Source: Micromonospora musae (GTDB lineage Bacteria; Actinomycetota; Actinomycetes; Mycobacteriales; Micromonosporaceae). From it: a stretch of 64,000 nt of DNA. A program made the position numbers and the translations under genes. The first letter of the stretch is position 1. Every line of letters begins with the position of its first letter. Of this stretch, positions 25,313 to 32,875 are shown in pieces. Where the stretch lies: NCBI RefSeq assembly GCF_003626635.1, contig NZ_RAZT01000008.1, positions 1 to 64,000 on the forward strand, read 5' to 3'. Under the pieces are notes generated by a model. That model was not told the DNA's origin, did no database searches, and worked only from the letters and a program-made list of their open reading frames with translations.

Positions 25313-27004
25313 TCAGGACTGCGGCAGGATGCCGACGTCCACCGCGGTCTCGGCGCCGTCACGCACCTCGACCAGGGCGCTGAGCCCGTACGAGTAGTAG
25401 TCGCCGACGCGGGTGACGATGTCCGAGTCGGTGGCGTCGTCGCCCACGTCGGGCGTGGTGAACTGGGTGCCGCTGCCGTCCGGAAGGAAGACCTTTACGG
25501 CGTAGCGGCCCGGCTGCAGCCGGCCACCCCAGTACGTGCCGCTGACCGTGTTGGTGTAGATGCCCGGCCAGTCCCACGGCAGCGAGCCGGTCTCGGGTAC
25601 GACGGTCAGCCCCGAGATCTTGTTGAAGGCCAGCGGCTCGTCGGCGTCGCGCTGGCCGTCCCGGTCGAGGTCGAGCCAGACGCGGCCGGTGACGGCGCCC
25701 TCGGCGATGTAGGTGGCGGTGTCCGAGGCGGTGTTGTTCTCCGCCGAGGACTCCGGCGTGCCGGCGGACGCGGTGGCGGTGAAGGTCAGCGGGCCGGCCG
25801 GCGTGCCGGGCAGCGCCCGTAGCTTCACCTCCATGTGGAGCCCGTCGGTGGCGATGTCCCAGTGGTCACGGGTGCACTCGGCGAACCGGTCGGTCGTCTC
25901 CTCCAGCCGGCAGGCCCAGGCGGGGTCGCCGGCGTCGGCGGAGAGGAATTCGACGGTCGGCGGGAGCGAGATCCGGACCGCGACGTCCTCCACCGGGCTG
26001 CCGCCCTCGGTGAACACGGCCGCCGACACCTCGAACTCCTGGTTCGCCCGCAGTTCGTCCGTGCCGACCACGTTGAGCCCGTAGACGTTCAGGTCACCCG
26101 GTGGCGGCACCGCGTAGGTGAAGGTGGTGGTGTCGCTGTTGTTGGCCAGCGTTTTCTCCGGCGCCGGGGTCGACACCGAGCCGGTCACCGTCCGGGTGTC
26201 GCCGGCCGTGCCGGCCGGGAAGTACGGGTAGAGGTTGAACTGCGCCGCCTCGCCCGGTGGGATCTCCTGGTCGTTCTCGCAGACCCAGGTGGAGGTGGAG
26301 AAGTCGCACTGCCACGACGGGTCGCTCGGGGTCGAGGCGCCGGCGAAGGCGTCCGCCGGCATGTGGAAGGTGAAGCGGGCGCCGGGGGCGGGAACGGTGC
26401 CCTCGTTGACCGCCCGGGCGCTCACGGAGCCGCGCGCGCCGTTGCCGCCGTAGGTGGAGATCTTCCCGCCGTCCGACTCGAGGAAGGTGAAGGCGAGGTC
26501 GGGCTTCACCACGTACGCGATCGTGGCGGTGCCGGTGTTGTTGGTGCTGGACGACTCACGGCTGTCGGTGGCGGCGGTGGCGGAGATGTCCGCCTTCTGG
26601 CCGTCCGTGCCGGGGGGCAGGGTCGCCCAGACGTCGAACGCGGCGGTGGCGCCCGCGGCGAGGTCGCCCCACTTGCACTTCGCGGCGCCGGCTTCACAGG
26701 TCCAGTCGGCGGGTCCTTCGCCGCCCCAGCCGAGGGTGACGCCGGTCGGCGGCTGCAGCTTGACGGTGACGCCGGCGGCCTCGGCGCCCCCCGCGTTGCG
26801 GACCGAGACGTGGAGGCGGACGCGACCGCCGTCCGCACCGACCTGGCCGGGGTCGGTCTGCAGACCGAGGACGACATCGGCGGGGTTGGGCGCGGCCACC
26901 GCCGCGCCCGGGAGAGCGGTGAGCATCGACGCGACGACGGCGGTCGCGAGGGACCCGGCGTGCAGCGCGCGGCGCACGGTCGGGCGGAACACGTGGTTGA
27001 CCAT
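25313..27004 (-). CDS. secreted multi-domain Ig-like protein with SdrD B-type domain
   Basis: A 563-aa protein. A signal peptide (RRALHAGSLATAVVASMLTALPGAAVAA) cleaves near residue 38. Three or more roughly 110-residue beta-sandwich repeats of CARDB/DUF11 type follow, each with a SxxxNNTxxxT motif (ESSSTNNTGTATI, TLANNSDTTTF, ESSAENNTASDTA) and pairs of Cys (WTCEAGAAKC, WQCDFSTSTWVC). The end is an SdrD B-like domain starting GRVWLDLDRDGQRDADEP, a calcium-binding loop. No sortase motif or membrane anchor, so it is probably released or wall-associated by the repeats. It lies immediately outside attR. Likely an adhesin or structural surface protein; the ligand is unknown. Confidence 0.75.
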   Translation of the reverse strand: MVNHVFRPTVRRALHAGSLATAVVASMLTALPGAAVAAPNPADVVLGLQTDPGQVGADGGRVRLHVSVRNAGGAEAAGVTVKLQPPTGVTLGWGGEGPADWTCEAGAAKCKWGDLAAGATAAFDVWATLPPGTDGQKADISATAATDSRESSSTNNTGTATIAYVVKPDLAFTFLESDGGKISTYGGNGARGSVSARAVNEGTVPAPGARFTFHMPADAFAGASTPSDPSWQCDFSTSTWVCENDQEIPPGEAAQFNLYPYFPAGTAGDTRTVTGSVSTPAPEKTLANNSDTTTFTYAVPPPGDLNVYGLNVVGTDELRANQEFEVSAAVFTEGGSPVEDVAVRISLPPTVEFLSADAGDPAWACRLEETTDRFAECTRDHWDIATDGLHMEVKLRALPGTPAGPLTFTATASAGTPESSAENNTASDTATYIAEGAVTGRVWLDLDRDGQRDADEPLAFNKISGLTVVPETGSLPWDWPGIYTNTVSGTYWGGRLQPGRYAVKVFLPDGSGTQFTTPDVGDDATDSDIVTRVGDYYSYGLSALVEVRDGAETAVDVGILPQS

Positions 27005-27225
27005 GGGTTCCTTGTCTGGTCGGGGAACAGGACGAGGGCCGGGACACGCGCTTGCTGAAGGCGGTCACCGGACCCGGCCGGGATCTTGACCCGGTCTATC
27101 TGTCAGGCGTCCCTCCGGCCGGAAGGGTTACATCCGCCGCGCACTGGGCGGCTGAACGCGAGCCGCCCCGAGGACCGACCGTGCGCGCGCCGCCGCGCTG
27201 CGACCGGTGTGAAGACCTCGACGTC

Positions 27226-27753
27226 TCAGCAGGGGCCGTGACCCTCGGAGAAGAGGCGTTCGGCCCAGTCCGCGTACCCCGCGATGACCTTCCGCACGGT
27301 CCGGCCGTCGTGCAGGAAGAGGTAGGCGCGGTCGCCGTCGCGGGCGAGCAGCCCATCGAGCCGGTACGTCCCCTGTGGAGGGTGCAGTGGTGTCAGTTCG
27401 GGGTAGCGGACCCGGACCTGCCGAAGTGGGCTGCCGACGCCGACGCCCTCCGTGGTCCGCGTCGAATCGGCGAGCCAGAGCAGCACCAGCCGGTCGTCGA
27501 CGAAGACGGGGCTGATCGCGGCGTGTCCGGCCAGCGTCTGCCCGCAACCTTGCACATCCGTACGCAGGATGCCGCGTCGGGTCAGCTCGTCCTCGCTGTC
27601 GCCGAACTCGATGTCGCGCAGGCCGTTGAGGTCGAGGACCTCGCCGGCCGGAATGATCCGTTGTGGACTCACGGGTGACGTGTTCGGCGGACTTCCCGAG
27701 ATGACGGCAGCCGTCAGCAGCCCAGCAATAAGGGCAAATTGGCGCAATCTCAT
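27226..27753 (-). CDS. small secreted protein, function unknown
   Basis: A 175-aa protein with an N-terminal signal (MRLRQFALIAGLLTAAVISG) and no lipobox. The mature part has two Cys far apart (VQGCGQTL and the C-terminal HGPC), which could form a disulfide. It contains GLRDIEFGDSEDELTRRGIL, a pattern seen in actinobacterial exported proteins of unknown role. It is followed by the repeat-protein gene on the same strand with a 221-bp gap, so probably a separate unit. Confidence 0.65.
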   Translation of the reverse strand: MRLRQFALIAGLLTAAVISGSPPNTSPVSPQRIIPAGEVLDLNGLRDIEFGDSEDELTRRGILRTDVQGCGQTLAGHAAISPVFVDDRLVLLWLADSTRTTEGVGVGSPLRQVRVRYPELTPLHPPQGTYRLDGLLARDGDRAYLFLHDGRTVRKVIAGYADWAERLFSEGHGPC

Positions 27754-27800
27754 AGTTTTCCCCCGGGGTCCCTAACGCCCGGGACGCGGCTAGGTTGCTC

Positions 27801-28367
27801 TCAACGCCCGGATTGCTCCTCTTCCCACTGCTCGGCGAGCTCGTCCCAGTAGTCCGCGCTCAACCGCCGCCGGCCATGGGCCAACCAGCCGGCGGTGTTC
27901 CGCTCCAGGTGCAGCCCCAGCTCCGCGAACGCGTCGATCCAGGATCCCGGCTCGACGCCCAGCTCGACGAGGGCGCTGTTGATCGGCCAGCCCTCGCGCG
28001 GGCCGTCGAGGGTGGTGTCGACGCGCGGCCCCCAGTGCAGCGTCCCGCCGAGCCAGACCGCCGCCGACTGGTATCCGAGCCCGCCGAAGAACTCCGCCTC
28101 GACGTACGCCACCGGGCCCCGCCTCGACCAGCCGGCCAGCGTCGCGGTCAGGGCCGGGCCGAGGACCAGGTCGAACGGGTGCTCGTCGGCACGTTCCTCG
28201 AGCGAGTAGTTCGGTAGCGCGCCGGTCAGCTCCTCGACCAGCTGCGGCGTGACCGGGAGCAGTGCGAAGTCCTGCCGCAGCTCGCCGAGGACCGCGTGAT
28301 CCAGCTCGGCGGTCTGCTCGCGCAGCAGCTCGACGTCCGCGATCACCGCACTGAGCTGGTAACTCAC
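27801..28367 (-). CDS. hypothetical cytoplasmic protein
   Basis: A 188-aa acidic protein starting at GTG 28367 with GGAGTGGAGAG before it. It begins MSYQLSAVIADVELLREQT and contains AYVEAEFFGGLGYQSAAVWLGG. I recognise no catalytic motif; similar uncharacterised proteins occur in actinomycetes. A 33-nt bipartite element (28381-28413) lies 14 bp upstream of the start and may control it. Confidence 0.7.
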   Translation of the reverse strand: MSYQLSAVIADVELLREQTAELDHAVLGELRQDFALLPVTPQLVEELTGALPNYSLEERADEHPFDLVLGPALTATLAGWSRRGPVAYVEAEFFGGLGYQSAAVWLGGTLHWGPRVDTTLDGPREGWPINSALVELGVEPGSWIDAFAELGLHLERNTAGWLAHGRRRLSADYWDELAEQWEEEQSGR

Positions 28368-28380
28368 CTCTCCACTCCGC

Positions 28381-28413
28381 GATCCACAGCCTGTGGATAG
28401 AACATGTGTACGA
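28381..28413 (-). promoter_or_regulatory. bipartite 33-nt element, copy 1 (SOS-box-like plus DnaA-box-like palindrome)
   Basis: Read on the minus strand it is TCGTACACATGTTCT followed by ATCCACAGGCTGTGGAT. The first half matches the actinobacterial LexA consensus TCGAAC-N4-GTTCGA at 10 of 12 positions. The second half is a palindrome of two DnaA-box-like TCCACA sequences. A second copy in the same orientation towards a gene is at 51852-51884. Confidence 0.6.
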
Positions 28414-28519
28414 CGGTTCTCCGCGCCGGTTCCCCCACGCCGCCAGTATCGCCGGGTGGCCGTGCGGGGCGCCATTCCACCGGCCCCTGATCCCGGTCGG
28501 GGCGGGAGTGACCCCGGGT

Positions 28520-28558
28520 ACGACGAAGGGCCGGTCCCCGTGGGGCCGACCCTGTCGT
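28520..28558 (-). terminator. terminator of tRNA-Ser(GGA)
   Basis: ACGACGAAGGGCCGGTCCCC (28520-28539) pairs imperfectly with GGGGCCGACCCTGTCGT (28542-28558). It lies 18 bp past the tRNA 3' end on the minus strand. Confidence 0.6.
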
Positions 28559-28576
28559 TCTTGCTGCTCAGGAGAG

Positions 28577-28661
28577 CGGAGGATACGAGATTCGAACTCG
28601 TGAGGGTGTAAACCCAACACGCTTTCCAAGCGTGCGCCCTAGGCCTCTAGGCGAATCCTCC
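28577..28661 (-). tRNA. tRNA-Ser (anticodon GGA)
   Basis: An 85-nt class II tRNA. The acceptor GGAGGAT pairs with ATCCTCC plus discriminator G. The anticodon stem CACGC/GCGTG encloses TTGGAAA (anticodon GGA). There is a long variable arm, and the T-arm contains GTTCGAATC. Confidence 0.95.
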
Positions 28662-28739
28662 GCGGATCAGGATACAGGTCTCCGTCGGATCGCCCACCCC
28701 ACCACCCCCTGAAGATCGACGCCGGGTCGGGTAGGCTTG

Positions 28740-28832
28740 GGCCACCTCCCGTGCGGCGGTATCTCGTGAACCTCCCCAGGGCCGGAAGGCAGCAAGGATA
28801 AGCGAGCTCTGCCGGGTGCACGGGAGGCCTTT
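28740..28832 (+). ncRNA. ffs: signal recognition particle RNA, small bacterial type (4.5S)
   Basis: The conserved SRP helix-8 core is plain: CCAGGGCCGGAAGGCAGCAA, with the GGAA tetraloop and asymmetric AGCA loop. The outer stem CCTCCCGTGC pairs with GCACGGGAGG, and the RNA ends in CCTTTCT. It binds Ffh and targets membrane proteins co-translationally. Located upstream of dnaX, as in many actinobacteria. Ends are uncertain by a few bases. Confidence 0.93.
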
Positions 28833-28847
28833 CTGTCTCGGGCCCCC

Positions 28848-28937
28848 TGATCGACTCGGCTTCAGTGAAGTCGGGGTGTCCCCGGCGCGCTGATGGCCCG
28901 ACATCCGTGAAGTCGAGTCGATCAAGCAGTTGATCGA
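28848..28937. repeat. structured intergenic region between ffs and dnaX
   Basis: TGATCGACTCGGCTTCA (28848-28864) is complementary, with one mismatch, to 28908-28924. The latter overlaps a second perfect hairpin, TCGATCAA (28918-28925) with TTGATCGA (28930-28937). The two hairpins are mutually exclusive. This may be the ffs terminator or a dnaX leader. Confidence 0.6.
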
Positions 28938-29023
28938 GTGCTTGGGCGTACGTCAGCGGCGGGGTGGGTGGTCACCCGGCGCGTACCGGCGCAGAATGGC
29001 TCGGTCGAGAGGAGGCGGGACGG

Positions 29024-31594
29024 GTGGCACTGGCGCTCTACCGCAAGTACCGGCCGCGTACGTTCGCCGAGGTCATCGGCCAGGAGCACGTCACCGAGCC
29101 GTTGTCGCAGGCGCTGCGGAGCGGGCGGCTCAACCACGCCTACCTCTTCTCCGGCCCCCGCGGCTGCGGCAAGACCTCCAGCGCCCGGATCCTCGCCCGC
29201 TCGCTCAACTGCGAGCAGGGCCCCACCCCGGAGCCGTGCGGGCAGTGTGAGTCCTGCCGCTCGCTGGCGAACGACGGCGCCGGCTCGATCGACGTCATCG
29301 AGATCGACGCGGCCAGCCACGGTGGCGTCGACGACGCCCGCGAACTGCGGGAGAAGGCGGTCTTCGCGCCGGCCCGCAGCCGCTTCAAGATCTACGTCAT
29401 CGACGAGGCGCACATGGTCTCGTCGGCCGGCTTCAACGCCCTGCTCAAGCTGGTCGAGGAGCCGCCGGAGTACGTCAAGTTCATCTTCGCCACCACCGAG
29501 CCGGAGAAGGTCCTCGGCACGATCAAGTCGCGGACCCACCACTATCCGTTCCGACTCATGCCACCGAAGGTGCTCCGGCCGTACCTCGAGCAGCTCACCG
29601 AGGCCGAGGGCATCTCCGTCGAGCCGGCGGTCTTTCCGCTGGTGGTGCGAGCCGGCGGCGGCAGCGCCCGGGACAGTCTCTCGGTGCTCGACCAGCTCAT
29701 CGCGGGCGCCGGCGCGGAGGGGGTCACCTACGCCCAGGCCGCCGCGCTGCTCGGTGTCACCGACTCGGCGCTGATCGACGAGATGTGTGACGCCCTCGCC
29801 GCCGGGGACGGCGCGGCCGCGTACGCCACCGTCGACCAGGTGGCCGAGGCCGGGCACGATCCCCGCCGGTTCGCCTCCGACCTGTTGGAACGGCTGCGCG
29901 ACCTGATCGTGCTCCAGCAGGTGCCCGACGCCGTCGCGAAGGGCCTCATCGACGGCCCGGCCGACCAGATCGAGCGGATGACCGCGCAGGCCCAGCAGCT
30001 CGGGCCGGGCACCCTGTCCCGCTGCGCCGACATCGTGCACAACGGCCTGGTGGAGATGCGCGGCGCCACCGCGCCCCGGCTGCTGCTGGAGCTGATCTGC
30101 GCCCGGATGCTGCTTCCCGGCGCCGACGACTCGACCGCCGGCCTGCTCCAACGCCTCGAACGCATGGAGCGCCGGCTCACCCTGGGCGGTGCCGACGCCG
30201 CCGGCTCCGCGCCGGTCGCCCCGGCCCCGGCCCCGGCCGTACGCCCGACGCCTTCCGCCCCGCCCGCGGCTGCCGCCGCGGCACCGGCCGACCCCGCCAC
30301 GGCGGCTGCCGCCACCCCCGCACCGGCCCCCGCCGCGGAGCACGTCCCGGCTGCCGGCGCGCCCCGCCCGCACTCTCCCGCCGAGGCCGGCCCGACCGCT
30401 CAGCCCGCGGCGACCGCCCGCGCGGACGACGCGCCCCGGCGGGTCGTGTCGCCTTCGGCGGTGCTGCCCGACCCGGTCACCCCGGAGCCGCCCCGACCCG
30501 GGGCGGAGACGCCCGGCGCCCTCGACGCGGTCGCCGTGCGGCGGGTCTGGCCGGACGTGGTAGGCAAGGTCAACCGGACGAACAAGCGGATCGCCGCGCT
30601 GATGCGGGACGCCGTGGTGCGGGAGCTTGACGGCGACACGCTGGTGCTCACGGTGAAGTCCGGTGTGCTGGCCCGGATGATGTCCGACCACGCCGCGGTG
30701 CTCACCGACGCCCTCTACGAGGAGCTGGGTGGGCGCTGGCAGATCCGCTGCGAGGTGGCCGGCGAGCGGGGTGGGGTCACGCTCTCCGGCCCGCCGCGTT
30801 CGGCCGCCCCCGCCCCCGCCCCCGCCCCGGCTCCCGCTCCCGGCCCGGTGCCCGCCGCCCATGGCGTGACCGGCTCGGCTGCCGGCCGGGCCGGCGGCGG
30901 TGCGCCCGGTCCGGCCGTGGACGGCGCGGCCGGGGGCGACGACGAGGAGGACTGGCCGGAGCCGGCTCGCCCCGGCGGGGCTGCCCCCGTCGCGGCCGGC
31001 GGCTCCGCTCCGGCCGGGGACGCGGGGGACGACTGGCCCGAGCCGGCCCGCCCGGGTGGCGCCCTCGCGGCTGATCAGACGGGCCCCGTCGACGGCGGCC
31101 GGCCCGGACAGCGCGCGGCCGCGCCCGGCTCGGCGGAGGTCTCCGGCTCGGCGACCTCCCCGGGCGGTGCCACCGCGAGCGCCCCGGCCACCCGCAGCGC
31201 CGCCCCGGCGAACACCGGCGGTTCGGCCGCACCACGGCAGCCGGTCGCGCAGAACGGCAACGGCGCGCCGGTGAGCAGCGCCATCGCCGCGGCGCGAGCG
31301 GCCGCCGCGGGCCGTGGTCCGCGTACCGCCCAGCCGGCCCGGCCCACCGCGGACAACGACTGGGCGGGCGAACCGCCGTACGACCCGGAGTACGACGGGC
31401 CGGTCCGACCCGGCGACGGGCGACCGCAGGCGGCCCCGGCGACTCCGGTCTACGACGGGTTCGACCCCGGCGACGAGCCGTTGGACGACGTGATGGACGA
31501 GAAGACGGCCCGGGAGTCGAGCGAGGAGCAGGCGGTACGGCTGCTCCGCGAGGCCTTCGGCGCCGAAAAGATCAACGAGGTGGACGCCCGCTGA
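29024..31594 (+). CDS. dnaX: DNA polymerase III subunit gamma/tau
   Basis: An 856-aa clamp-loader ATPase starting at GTG 29024 with GGAGG upstream. The AAA+ domain has LYRKYRPRTFAEVIGQEHV, Walker A GPRGCGKTS, a four-Cys zinc module (NCEQGPTPEPCGQCESC), Walker B VIDEAHM and the SRC-like FATTEPEKVL sensor region. Domain III follows to about residue 380. After it come about 450 residues rich in Ala, Pro and Gly, interrupted by one ordered block (VRRVWPDVVGKVNRTNKRIAAL) that resembles tau domain V. It loads the beta clamp and ties the polymerase to the helicase. No slippery A run for a gamma frameshift product was seen. First gene of dnaX-ybaB-recR. Confidence 0.97.
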   Translation: MALALYRKYRPRTFAEVIGQEHVTEPLSQALRSGRLNHAYLFSGPRGCGKTSSARILARSLNCEQGPTPEPCGQCESCRSLANDGAGSIDVIEIDAASHGGVDDARELREKAVFAPARSRFKIYVIDEAHMVSSAGFNALLKLVEEPPEYVKFIFATTEPEKVLGTIKSRTHHYPFRLMPPKVLRPYLEQLTEAEGISVEPAVFPLVVRAGGGSARDSLSVLDQLIAGAGAEGVTYAQAAALLGVTDSALIDEMCDALAAGDGAAAYATVDQVAEAGHDPRRFASDLLERLRDLIVLQQVPDAVAKGLIDGPADQIERMTAQAQQLGPGTLSRCADIVHNGLVEMRGATAPRLLLELICARMLLPGADDSTAGLLQRLERMERRLTLGGADAAGSAPVAPAPAPAVRPTPSAPPAAAAAAPADPATAAAATPAPAPAAEHVPAAGAPRPHSPAEAGPTAQPAATARADDAPRRVVSPSAVLPDPVTPEPPRPGAETPGALDAVAVRRVWPDVVGKVNRTNKRIAALMRDAVVRELDGDTLVLTVKSGVLARMMSDHAAVLTDALYEELGGRWQIRCEVAGERGGVTLSGPPRSAAPAPAPAPAPAPGPVPAAHGVTGSAAGRAGGGAPGPAVDGAAGGDDEEDWPEPARPGGAAPVAAGGSAPAGDAGDDWPEPARPGGALAADQTGPVDGGRPGQRAAAPGSAEVSGSATSPGGATASAPATRSAAPANTGGSAAPRQPVAQNGNGAPVSSAIAAARAAAAGRGPRTAQPARPTADNDWAGEPPYDPEYDGPVRPGDGRPQAAPATPVYDGFDPGDEPLDDVMDEKTARESSEEQAVRLLREAFGAEKINEVDAR

Positions 31595-31687
31595 GCGACG
31601 CGGGTGGACGTACCGGAGAGCGGATCGGTCGGACCCAGCGGATAGGCTGAGCGACGGCCCAGCAGACGAGTGCGAGAAGGAGCCATC

Positions 31688-32020
31688 GTGCGCCCAGGTG
31701 GACAGCCGAACATGCAGCAGATGCTGAAGCAGGCGCAGAAGATGCAGCAGCAGATCGCCCAGGCGCAGGCCGAACTCGCCGAGGCCGAGCTGACCGGCAC
31801 CGCCGGCGGTGGGCTGGTCACCGCGACCGTCGCCGGCACCGGCGAGGTCAAGAGCATCAAGATCGACCCGAAGGCGGTCGACCCGGAGGACGTGGAGACC
31901 CTGGAGGATCTGGTCGTCGCGGCCCTGCACAACGCCGCCGAGGCGGCCCGGGAGCTGACCGAGCGGAAGATGGGCCCGGTCGCCGGCGGCATGGGCGGCC
32001 TCGGCCTGCCGGGTTTCTGA
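31688..32020 (+). CDS. YbaB/EbfC family nucleoid-associated protein
   Basis: A 110-aa protein starting at GTG 31688 after GAAGGAG. It begins with a Gln-rich helix (NMQQMLKQAQKMQQQIAQAQ), followed by the EbfC core LTGTAGGGLVTATVAGTGEV and KIDPKAVDPEDVETLEDLVVAAL. It binds DNA without strong specificity and is nearly always found between dnaX and recR, as here, so a role in DNA repair or chromosome organisation is likely. The recR start follows 7 bp after its stop. Confidence 0.95.
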   Translation: MRPGGQPNMQQMLKQAQKMQQQIAQAQAELAEAELTGTAGGGLVTATVAGTGEVKSIKIDPKAVDPEDVETLEDLVVAALHNAAEAARELTERKMGPVAGGMGGLGLPGF

Positions 32021-32027
32021 GCCGCAG

Positions 32028-32621
32028 ATGTATGAAGGCGCCATCCAGGACCTGATCGACGAGCTGGGCCGGCTGCCGGGCGTGGGCCCGAAGAGCGCCC
32101 AGCGGATCGCCTTCCACGTCCTCTCCGCCGACCCGGCCGACGTCAACCGGCTGGCCGGCGCCCTGCGCAAGGTCAAGGAGCTGGTGCGCTTCTGCACCAG
32201 CTGCTACAACGTCGCCGAGTCCGAGCAGTGCCGGATCTGCCGCGACCCGCGCCGCGCCGACGAGGTGATCTGCGTGGTCGAGGAGCCGAAGGACGTGGTG
32301 GCGATCGAGCGGACCGGTGAGTTCCGCGGTCGCTACCACGTGCTCGGCGGGGCCATCAATCCGCTGGAGGGGGTCGGGCCGGACAATCTGCGCATCCGCG
32401 AGCTGATGACCCGGCTCGGCACCGGTGCGGTCCGCGAGCTGATCCTCGCCACCGACCCGAACACGGAGGGTGAGGCGACCGCCACCTATCTGGCGCTGAT
32501 GGTGAAGCCGATGGGGATCGCCGTCACCCGGCTCGCGAGCGGTCTGCCGGTCGGTGGCGACCTGGAGTACGCCGACGAGATCACGCTCGGTCGTGCCTTC
32601 GAGGGTCGCCGCGCCGTCTGA
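32028..32621 (+). CDS. recR: recombination mediator protein
   Basis: A 197-aa protein of usual length. It shows an N-terminal helix-hairpin-helix (LGRLPGVGPKSAQRIAFHVL), a four-Cys zinc finger (CTSCYNVAESEQCRIC), a Toprim domain (ICVVEEPKDVVAIE, LILATDPNTEGEATA) and the C-terminal Walker-B-like segment with RLASGLPVGGDLEYAD. With RecF and RecO it loads RecA onto gapped DNA. Tightly spaced after ybaB. Confidence 0.97.
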   Translation: MYEGAIQDLIDELGRLPGVGPKSAQRIAFHVLSADPADVNRLAGALRKVKELVRFCTSCYNVAESEQCRICRDPRRADEVICVVEEPKDVVAIERTGEFRGRYHVLGGAINPLEGVGPDNLRIRELMTRLGTGAVRELILATDPNTEGEATATYLALMVKPMGIAVTRLASGLPVGGDLEYADEITLGRAFEGRRAV

Positions 32622-32643
32622 GCCGCAACTCAGGCACTGCCGC

Positions 32644-32665
32644 CGTACGCCCCGGCGGGCGTACG
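32644..32665 (+). terminator. hairpin after recR
   Basis: CGTACGCCC (32644-32652) and GGGCGTACG (32657-32665) form a perfect 9-bp stem 22 bp after the recR stop, followed by TCTCG. Confidence 0.65.
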
Positions 32666-32875
32666 TCTCGATGCCTTGCACAGTCGACAAATCGCTTATC
32701 TCCGTAGTCAGGCATGTGTCGCCCTCAACCTCTGGCGGGCCTTCGGGTGTCAGAAGGTGTCGGCTTGATAGCGATTACCTCACGGGCGTTCCACTTCCTG
32801 GTTGACCTGTCATAGCCTCCCGCACACGGACCGAGCCACGACTTCGTGTGGTCAGGCGCATGACAGAGGTGAGAG

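Noticed and set aside
28399..28413. A simple LexA (SOS) box
   Set aside because: Two of twelve consensus bases differ, and the second copy of the element is worse; kept only as part of the bipartite element.
28922..32197. Very long open frame (1091 codons) on the minus strand opposite dnaX-ybaB-recR
   Set aside because: It is an antisense shadow of GC-rich codons; the plus strand encodes three well-known proteins and the shadow has no domain.
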